Shown here piece after piece: positions 1 to 11,300 of a stretch of DNA of 64,000 bases. Origin of the DNA: Arion vulgaris (Eukaryota; Mollusca; Gastropoda; Stylommatophora; Arionidae); the NCBI GenBank assembly GCA_020796225.1, contig CM036754.1, positions 16,881,367 through 16,945,366 of the forward strand, written 5' to 3'. The notes below the pieces were generated by a model. That model was not told the DNA's origin and ran no database searches. It was given only the letters and a program-made list of their open reading frames with translations. Both the position numbers and the translations under genes were made by a program. Position 1 is the stretch's first letter. Each line of letters opens with the position of its first letter.

Positions 1-660
1 ACTCATATTCAATGCTCGAATGTTGTGAATTCCAAGAGAGAATGGATTGTATCTGAAAAGTATTAAAATATATAGAATAGTTATAGTTCGCAACATTACA
101 AGTTGAGTACATTTGCAAATATATTTATACACGCATACAGAAAAACATATGGTTTCTACAGAAATGTTCTTCGAAATTTAGTTTACCTTTCATATCACTT
201 CACTTTTTGGGTTAGATTTGTTGACATTACTCACACCATCCATCAGTCCTTCCTAAGCACATCAGTATATTTTAAAACCTGCTGATGCTCAAAGTTGTAA
301 TTTATTCTATTAACTAATCTCTCCCTCTAGCCTATGATACCCTGTCACTTAGAGCAGCAACAAATGCACACTATTCTTCTATATACTTGGCCATCCTCTG
401 TATTGTGTCCCGGCTATGATTCCTTTCTTTCAGTTCTTGTTCTACTGTTTCCATAACATAATTTTTACAGGATGGGATTGTTAGCTCCAAGCCAAACTCC
501 CAACCTCGAGGACAAGGAAACCATATTTAGTCTGACTCCCTTCCTCCAGTTGACCTGCCATCCTAGCCCACTGCATCTTTGGAGCATGCAAGCCTCACCC
601 CTACAAGGTAATGGCCTCATGGGGAGGCTGTTAACTAACTAACTAGAATTCATTACTTAC

Positions 661-836
661 ATTCCAGTGCCTGTAGCAGAAATAATGGAATCTGGTGGAG
701 GTTTCCTTTTTCTCTTCTGCTTCAGATCATTGTCAAAATATTCCTCAGTCAAAACTTTTATGATTTCATGTTTATCTTGCTGAAAAGCAAAATCCATTGC
801 ATTTCTGCTGTCGGATACTGAACGGCCAATTTCAAA
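661..836 (-). CDS. Gene 1, exon 8 (last in window)
   Basis: 176 nt, phase 0 to phase 2, with a GTAAGT donor. It encodes an ankyrin-like helix pair (SRNAMDFAFQQDKHEIIKVL) followed by a basic stretch (LKQKRKRKPPPDSIISATG). The phase 2 end means the gene continues to the left of the window. Confidence 0.7.
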
Positions 837-2304
837 CTGTTATGTATTTATAAAGAAAGAGAGAGAGAAACATTCAAATTTTAAAATATTGCTGCCAAAA
901 GATTTAAATTACATATAAAATATACAATGTAACAAAAAATGCAACAATGAAAATTATGATCTAAAAGCATAACAATGGACCTAGAAAAATAAGAATCACA
1001 GCATGGATCCTGACAGGTTGCTTGCTGGGTAAGAAAGGATAGCACAAGGTGTCAGCGAAGCTTAAGTAATTATAGAGCTGGATTTTTTCAACTGATCATA
1101 GCTGGGTATGGTCAACACTCCAGTCGACCCAGATGCTGCAAGACTAACTGGCTAGAAGTGTTAGACAACAAAAGCAGTTATGGATAACCTATTGCCGTCT
1201 GCACTCTCAACAAATATCTGATGAAAGGGACAGAATCAATACGTTCACCCAGTATAAAGAGATAGCTGTTCTGATTACCTTTAACATTTCAAAGAATGTT
1301 ATTTAATGATGTAGCTCTTACAATATAACATGTGTCTGTACCTGAAAGCAGTTTCAACTTTCAAATATAATTTGCTAAGCAGCATGATAATTTGACACCT
1401 TCTTGTGTTTAATCGTCTTCAAAAAAAAATAAAGTTCAGTTCAACCTATCCCTTCCCTTTGTTCTATCATTTTCTTTCTGCTGCTTTCCCCTTCATTCTC
1501 ATCTGAATCCTATTTATGTTAACACTAAATAAAGGATGGACATAAAAAACCTAGAAAATATAACGTATAATGGTTTTGATCATGCAAGGAACACATGAAA
1601 AATGCACAATAACATCGCTCCATTTAAAAAACACAACCTGGGTCTCCACCAACTACTCTTAATTAGAATAGATGACTATGAACTCAGCTAGCTGATAGTT
1701 TCTGCGGTAGAGCATGTATATAGTAGCTCTGGCAACCCACCAACAAAATGTGGTATTAGAAAGATCTTATAAGTTAAAATATATAGATATTATTCTCCAT
1801 GATTTGCTGTTAAAAAAACATTTTCTACACTGTACAACAGTGTTTAACAAGATAGCAATATCTACACCTTTCTGCTCTACACATTTTTGGAACCTAAAAT
1901 TTGGTTCGTCTGCCATTTTCAATGCCTATTTATTTAGCCAGACTACAGGGATACAGCCTGTTACCATGGTCACCACTTATATGTAGAGTATTGTCTTGGT
2001 CAGTTCTGGTTCACTGGCCCAGATTTGTGTAATTTCATTCCCATTATCTGAAACTGACTAAATGGCAGAGTTTACTTACAGTGGCTACTCCCTCAGTTCT
2101 TGCAAACAACTCTTTCAAAGCCTCAATATTATCTGTATTGACGCACGGAACACTAACTTGGAGTTGATCAGAGGAGATACTTCTGGAACTTTTTCACTGA
2201 AAAAAAAAACAGTTGAAAAGGACATTAGAATTCAACTCACAACAACTGTGTATTCAAAACTTTCCTTGGACTGCACTAGCATTGTTATATATATATATAT
2301 ATAG

Positions 2305-2365
<61 letters not shown>

Positions 2366-5300
2366 GAAACTCACAGAAATAACATTTAAAACATCATCCA
2401 ATAGCGTGTCCTGAGCAGAACTTTGCCACCCTAACAATCTATAAATTTCTCTTTCATAGGCCAGATGCCTCACCTCTGCTGTCGTCATGTTCAAATCATT
2501 AGTCACATCCTAAATCCATTTTCTCTGTGGTTTTCCTCTTTTCCAGGATGCCTCCTTCCAGAATGGTCTTCTCCAACCCTTCGTGTCTTTTTATATGTCC
2601 AAAATACTTCAATTTTCTCATTCATATTTGTAGCAACTGACAGTTTTCTCTGGATAGATCTGTGTTCTCTTCTCTGTCCATGATATAAGAAGGATTGTTT
2701 TGTTACACTTATATTCAAAAGCACATATTTGTTTTTCCAATGCCTGATTAACTGTCCCCATTTCACAACCATATTTTGCCACTGGGAATATTCATCTTAG
2801 TATTCTGATCTTTGTTTTCCTATCAGCTACCTTCCATACTTTTTAGTTCTAGATTTTGCACAGCTATATTTATTCTTTTAATTTCCTTTATCCTATTTCC
2901 TCCATTTAAAACATACTTTTTTTCCATTTATCATCAATGATTTTGAATTATAACTAGCCAAAGTTTACGTAAGTTGATTTGGGAAGAAAGTGACTCTAAA
3001 TAATTAACAACAAAATATCCATATATATATACATATATATATATTGTATACATAGTAGTACACTTAAAGTTTATAATACATTTCTTGCAAATAAAAGATT
3101 AACCAAAATAGCACTCATGGGGTGGAATATTTATCAACATTTAATATATATGATTTTTTTTTTTTTCGTCGCTTTCAACTCAGACGAAGTTCCATCTCTG
3201 AAACTGATTTTGCGTGAAAATCTGTTTTTCCAATTTCTTACAATGGCAGCAGCGTGCACATTGTAAATTACTTTACACTGGCAGCCGTGTGCTCAATGTA
3301 CTCGTAATTAGTACTCCCTCGCCATACAGGCAGATTTTCTCCAATTTCAGAGGTACTCACGTTATCGTCCTGAGTAAGACCAGGGACTCGAACAAATGCC
3401 GGACAGTAGGTTCGAACCCGAGCTATGAGGCGTCTCACAGCTAGCAGGCCGAGCTACTATCAACTACTCTAGGCAGTCCCCCAATATATATGATGATGAA
3501 CATGCTATTTAAAATTTACTTCAGATAAGCTGAGGCTGTTAAAAATCATTGTTCATATCCTAACAAAAGTTATGCACACACACAAATATTTACTAAATAT
3601 AAAATGGAATATGTGCACTAATTTGAGGAATTAAAATGATGCTTAACTCTTAGTGGACCAAGAGCTTGGACATGTTTTTACATGCTGCCACGCTAAGTGG
3701 CGTTTGGTTATCATAGTTTTAGAACCGCTGTAGTAAATTTATATTCCAGTCCACATTTTTTATTTTAATCTCTGGTCATTCGTCATTTCCGTTTGTACAT
3801 GCTTGTGCACTTATTTTCAATCTATAGTTAGTAGAAGCGTTATAAAACACACAAAATCTCAGCAAAAGTTTTGTTTACTGCAATTTTATTGGAAAAATGG
3901 CTTCTTCTGAAACACATAAGTCGCGATATACAGTAGAACAAGCTTTTTTTCTTCTTTCGTCGCTTTCAACTCAGGCGGTTTCATCTCTGAAACTGATTTT
4001 TGCGTGAAAATCCGTTTTTCCAATTTCTTACAATGGCAGCAGCGTGCACATTGTAAATTACTTACACTGGCAGCCGTGTGCTCAATGTACTCGTAATTAG
4101 TATTCCTCGCCATACAGGCAGATTTTCTCCGACTTCAGCGGTACTCACGTTATCGTCCTGAGTAAGACCAGGGACTCGAACAAATGCCGGACAGTAGGTT
4201 CGAACCCGAGCTATGCGGCGTCTCACAGATAGCAGGCCAAGCTACTATCAACTACTCTAGGCAGTCCCCTGAGAACAAGCTGTAAATCCTATTCATCATT
4301 TGGCTGAGTTCGACAATGATGATGAAGTGTCGAGTGCTGATTGTAGTATGAACAGAAACATGTGTTATGGCTTGCAGATGTGTTGGATATATTCATATTG
4401 AGTGCTAAGTAAGAATTTTATTCTCACTAAAAATATTTTAACAAATTTTCTTCTTACTAAGTCACTTAACATTTCGCTCTTTATTTTTCAAAAATATTTC
4501 ACTAATGTAAATAAATAGAACATTCATTTCTGAACATTTTGATATATCGTACATGTTCCATAAAATTAAATATATAAGTTTTATATCAAAACTAATGACA
4601 GCTGTCTGTATACAAATGTATAATACAAAAAATGGCTTTGTAAAAATGTGACTTTTGCCCTGGTCCACTAAGAGTTAAGCTGTTCTTCTTTTGGGTTTTC
4701 TTTCATTTCAAATTATGAACTTGCAATATTTACTTAGTATCAAAGAAGGGATCCTTCTCAAGGATCTTAATTTTGGGATTTGGTTTCAAGTTTCTGTCCG
4801 GCCCTTTCTTCTTGTCACTCTTTCCTTTCTGCTTTCCAGCCTTGACTTTTTCCTTCTGTTTGGAAATTTTTTCATCCTCTGAATAGACAAAAAAAAACAT
4901 AATTGCAAATGTCATGTTTATAAAAACTGCACTTATTTTAAGAGTATCTAAATTAAATAAATACAAATCTAGCTTCTATGTTTGGTAACAAATATAGTCA
5001 ATTTTTTCCATTCATATATTCAAATCGTTGGATTTCAAAGAAAACAATATGCAGAGAATAGTACATGATCACTGGAATGACATCTTCCAATTTGAAATAG
5101 TGCCCAAAATGTGATGGAAAATTACATATATCAAGTACATTTTTGTAAAAAGAAGTTTCAGAGATTTGAAGGCATTCTACACATGGAATAATTTATCAAT
5201 GGACATATTAGTTATTCATTGATATACAAAGTTAATCTTGTCAAATGCAAGGGAATACTGTTCAATCTGTAAACAATCTAAATCTGTCAGATTCAGCCAT

Positions 5301-8300
5301 CATCATCATCAAATAGATTGTCCTGAGCAGAACTTTGCCACCCCAAGTCCTTCAGAATTTCTCTCATAGGCCAGATGGTCCTGCCTCTGCAGCCAACCAA
5401 ACTATCAGTTACATCCTGAATCCATCTTCTCAGTGGTCTTCCTTTTCTTCTCTTTGCCAGTATGCCTCCTTCCATGATGGTCTTCTCCAGCCCTTCATCA
5501 TCAGAACTATTAAAAGTCAAACATTTGGAGATTTCGACAACATGAGACTAACCTCTCATATTCAAGTTGATGTTTGGGGTTAACAAAGATTTGAAAATAA
5601 AAAGTTTATTTTTAGGACAGGCAATTTAAAGAGCTATTGTCTAAATTATCACAAATATTTGTATCTGCACAAATCCAGAAATACAGCTACAAAATGTGTC
5701 CATTATACTTGAATGCAATATGAAAAAATTAGTAAATTTGTCTAAATTCTGAAGTAAAAGAAGCCATTTATGGAAACATGTATAAACAAAAGACAGATTC
5801 AAGTTGAAATTTCCAAAAAAATCCTTCTCATATCAAGGGACCTTTGCATTCCAGCATTATTTGATTACGACAAACTTTTTTTAAAAATGCACAACATGTA
5901 AAAACAAAGGTATATTCTGTCCCAAATTAAATTTAACCCTAAGGAATAATCATCATTATTACTAATACTTTTCATCAATAGATAACAATGTTTCATCATA
6001 GAAATCATCTAAATGATGACAAATCATATAATGTCCTAATAAATAAATAAATATATGTATATAAAAGCCAGTCCACTTTGATGGGAATTTCTGATTTCCT
6101 GACTGAGCTAGTTGACCTTATGCTAGAGGTAATTGTATGCAAAATATACAAACTCGGTCTATACTTCTGTGTTACCTGCATGAATTCAACAATTTAATTA
6201 CATTAAACAAGACATTTGAGGGGTAGAGGCTGGTTCAGTGCGCAGGCAATGGACTGAATTACTATAAACATCAACAATTTGCAGAATCATACCTATCTTC
6301 ATTCCGGGACATGGGTGTCGTCTGGCCATGAGAGAGCAGACAGGCTCTGCCACCATATCAGACAGCCAGCCAATGGATAGAGCTGATATTTTGAACGCCC
6401 TCATAGAGTGTGGCCGCAAAGAAGACTTTCACTCAAATCAATCAACATCAACTACTAGATTGCATGAGTGGGGTTTAAAGATTGGAGTAGCAAGAAAAGA
6501 ACAGCATAACAGGTATATTAGTAGGATAATCAATGAAAATCAAACTGGTACGGTCAGTCGCCAGACGCTGTTGGAGATATTTCAAAGGAGATTGGAGCAC
6601 CTACTGACATGTCCAAACGCCCGAGTGGTTACCGGGCCCAAATTTGGGGTGTAAAGAATAGAACCACTGTTACCTGCCACACATGTCATAATAGGCGACT
6701 AAGGAGGTTTGACTGAAATCGGATGAACGTGTTCTAAAACATGTAGAAGTCTATGCGTTTAGGGCCTACCAAACTAATGTGCAACTATACACGTTCTTTG
6801 GCAAAGGCCAAACATATCACAAAGAGTGATTACAAATGGTTGTAAAGAACGAACGCAAAGAAGAAGAGACATGTCCGAAGTGCAATGAAGATATTCCAAA
6901 CTGAAACCATTTATTGAATCTTACCTTTCCCTCTTTTCTTCTGTGCTGGATTGGCAGATTTTGTCTTCCTTCCTGATTAACAAAAAATAATAATACATGT
7001 AATCAAAATTGAAAATGGTTTAACCAGTGGAGCAAGACGTAACAGTTAATTAGATCCAATAGCGTTCAGACTTCTGCCTACCTCTCAAGTACTGTTGAAG
7101 CAGAGCTGCAACATCTAAGCATTTCGATACGCAACATACATTTTCAGCACACACTTTTTGAGACCAGGTTTGTCTTTCCTGTTCAGTTCCTACACATGAA
7201 ACAACGCTGCAGTAGCACAGTTTCTTACTCTCTCTCTGGTGCGTCGATCACCGCTTAGACTGATGTACCAGATTTCTCCATAAATTCTGCAATTCTAAAT
7301 TTTTCTTATTCATGTGGAAATATGTTTCATGCAGCCTTAGCATGGGTGTGTTTCGTCACATCTATAGCGCAATTTGAAGCTCTGGTGTTTATTCTTCGCG
7401 ATGTGTCCGGTTTTAGCCAGCGTTTACTGGTCCTCTCCATCAGCCTTGGGCTGTCCCCAGCCTACCTGCAAGGCAGCAGGTTGCTATTTTCTTTTATGGT
7501 AGCTACCCTAAGACAACCCGGGTTGTTGAGCGTCATCTGCCCAGGTTACCAGTCTTTTTGGACTACTTGGTTTGCCTGCCGTCCAGTTTTGTGTACGGTT
7601 TGCTCCACTAGACTTTGATTGTCCCCAATCGAACTACAAGGCAGTAGTAGTTCTTTCGAGGAAACACAGTTATTGTTCTCTGGCTGGAGACCCCATCTTC
7701 GAGGCTCGCTACGTTTTGTTCACCTCTTGTTTCTTTTGGGTGCCCCTTCCTGCTTTGCCCTCGTCCACCGACTGGGCCCGCCCCTTTCTCTTCGTCACTT
7801 GGTGGCACAGTTTGATATTTGGGATACCACTTGCAGGTGAAGTAGGCCTTAAGTCAGTTTTAGTCTGCTAATCCAGACTTTATTTTCTCATTCCACTGCA
7901 TCTTAACATTCAGCATCAAAATAGTCAACAGCATATGTCAATCATTTTTAAAAATTTCCAGCTTCACAAGAACAATCATTGTAAATGACACAGCTACGGC
8001 TTTATAATATCAAAAGAATGCAATTATTTAATTACAATATTGCCTTAAAAGTTTGTTAATATGGTTCAATTTTCAAAGTTCATTACCTTTAGGTGTTGCT
8101 GTCCTCTCACCACTGGAGATGTACTTGGGTGAAGGTTCATCATCTGTTTTTTTTTAGTGAGAATAGTAAACTGTAAATAACATGTTTTCATAATGAAATA
8201 TATTTGGGAATATAGTATCTCCTTCTTTGCGTTTGTTCTTTACGACCAATTTTAATCACTCTTTGTGGTATGTTTGATCTTTGCCAAGAACGTGTATACG

Positions 8301-11300
8301 TTGCACATTGGTTTGGTAGGCACCTAAACACATAGACTTCTACACGTTTAGGACATGTGCATCGTTTCACAAACCTCCTTAGTGCGCTCTTCACGACATG
8401 CATGGCAGGTAACAGTGGTTCTATTCTTTACACTGAAATTTGAGCAGTAACCACTGAGGGAATATAGTATTAGATCCATATTTTTCTTTGACCAATGGCA
8501 CATGCAAAATAAAAATAGTGAGCTAGAAAGATTTCTACAACAGAGGATGATCACATTGTCCTTGTTCAAGAGACCGATCATTTTACCCTGGAAATCAGTT
8601 ACCACCCAATACAAATACAAGTGAAGGGCTTATAACACTTGTGATAAATAATGTGCAGGTGGAAAGTCCACAACAAATCCTACAATGGCATGGACACCAA
8701 AACCACTCCAAGTTTATTTTGATGGAGGAAAACACACTATACATAACATCTATTGTACATCAACCTGCACCTCCAGCCAGCCATTCAATGAACCCATGTA
8801 AACTAGAACAATTACTGAAGATAAATTGAATGCACACATGCCAGCCTTGGTCTACAAAGATTATTTAAAAAATGAGAGACATGTACCTGCGTAACTCCTC
8901 CAACCTGGCAGTAATGCAGAACCGGAAACCTGACCAACACCTCTTCATATAATCCATGGTACGAATAGCAGACATTAGATGAGATAATAAAAGCACATAT
9001 AAATGCTTGACTGCTAAAGAAAAGCTCCTTAGAAAAGCAGCAAAAGAAATGAAGTGGAAAGACATGTCAGAAACTAGATCTAAATAAAGATGACTACATG
9101 GGACGGGATCAACTAATAGACATTGACTACTCAAATCACAAAAGAAAAACCCTAAGTACCTGATCTGAAGTTAGCATAATATCAGATCTGATTGGTTGTA
9201 TGGTAGTCGTCAGAGATCATTCATACAATCACTATTAAACAATCAAATGATTTTGTGCCATATTATGACTATTTGTTTTTGCTCCAATTGTGGCATTGAA
9301 CTTTTCACCCCTATAATCGTGACTTTGTGTGTACATGTGTAGTTTCTTTACAACACAACTAAGTATAAATAGTTCTTAACACTTTTGGACTTTTTACTAT
9401 TATGATCTCCAAGATTATGAGTTTTACACTCTTTTATGCCCTTAGATCAGACGAAAAGAGACTAAATCGACAAGTCCTTATGTGGTCACCAGTTGGGAAA
9501 AGAAAACGTGGAAGACCAAAGACCACTCTTCGAAGGACCATCCAACAAGAAAGTAAACTATTGGGATGTAAAACCATACAAGATCTCCAACTGCTAGCAA
9601 CGAACGCATCACATGGAGATCTAAAACCTCTGCCCTATGTGCCGCCTTTGGCACGAAAGAACAAACTAACTAACTATGCCCTTGTGCCAAAGCGTTAACT
9701 CTTACATATCTTTTATGGTATTCCTAATGGAGATATATGTTGTTAGCATAAACATTCCAGTGCCAAACAGTTGATACAGTTGATTTTCTACTGTAAAGTT
9801 TGCAGTATGGAAATATTTCTATAATAAAATCTTCAAACTAAGCTCGGAGAGGGACTGAGCCATATGGGGTAAAACCCGGTGCAAAGAAGTCAATCCTTCG
9901 GCTTTATACATGAAATTAAGGTCACAACTTTCGAAATAAATCTTATTTCTTTTGTTTCTCTTAAATAAATATTTTTTTATCATTACTTCAAACCTTTTTT
10001 TTCCTTTCTTTGTTCGCTTTCAACTCAGACGAAGTTTCATCTCTGAAACTGATTTTTGCGTGAAAATCCGTTTTTCCAATTTCTTACAATGGCAGCAGTG
10101 TGCACATTGTAAATTACTTTACACTGGCAGCGTGTGCTCAATGTACTCGTAATTAGTATTCCCTCACCATACAGGCAGATTTTCTCCGACTTCAGAGGTA
10201 CTCACGTTATCGTCCTGAGTAAGACCAGGGACTCGAACAAATGCCGGACAGTAGGTTCGAACCCGAGCTATGAGGCGTCTCACCAGCTACTTTTTTTTTT
10301 TTTTTTTCGTCCGCTTTCAACTCAGACGAAGTTTTATCTCTGAAACTGATTTTTGCGTGAAAATCCGTTTTCCAATTTCTTACAATGGCAGCAGCGTGCA
10401 CATTGTAAATTACTTTACACTGGCAGCCGTTGTCTCAATGACTCGTAATTAGTATTCCCTCGCCATACGGCAGATTTTCTCCGACTTCAGAGGTACTCAC
10501 GTTATCGTCCTGAGTAAGACCAGGGACTCGAATAAATGCCGGACAGTAAGTTCGAACCTGAGCTATGAGGCGTCTCACAGCTAGCAGGCCGAGATACTAT
10601 CAACTACTCTAGGCAGTCCCCACGAGCTACTATCAACTACTCTAGGCAGTCCCCACCGACTACTATCAACTACTCTAGGCAGTCCCCCACTTCAAACATA
10701 TTTGCCTGGAACACAACTTCATTCACTCTACATCAACCACTTATTAAATCACTCTGTGATCAGTATGGATTACATTGCGTTCTTTGTGCCAGTTAAGCAT
10801 CTACAGGCAAGTAGGCTAGATCATTCAGTTTATGCATGCTTTTATTTAGGTTTGTCTCAAAGGTAGGAAAAACTGACCTAGGGAGTCCATCCCCTAAGCG
10901 AGTCAGAGACCCGTTAACCTAGGACTTCGCAGTCAAAGGTTTTCAGAACTGGGAAGAGCTGTTGACTTGTGTGTCCGCATGCTACTAATTTTAACCTTCC
11001 TAAAAGAGACTAGCTGACCCCAACTCTGCTGAATGCAGAGTCAGGCACATAAGTCACCTTGTACACCAGTCTGGAACACAAGCTTGGTTTATCTCTTATC
11101 TCAATGTAACAAATTATTCCACAAACAAACAATATATAATAACTTACCTTCCTCGCTACTCTCAACCTCATCTCTAATATCCACCATTGCTTCCTCCTCC
11201 ACTTCATCAGCAGTAGCTATTCCTTTCTCTACTCGAATAGCTCGATCTAAAATGGTGTCAGCTCTTTTCTGTTCACTGGAAGGCAGTTTGTAGCCATCTT

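Noticed and set aside
7322..7871. Overlapping 98- and 99-codon open frames
   Set aside because: They fall in a SINE-D-related repeat; the other copy at 16865-17075 does not keep the frame.
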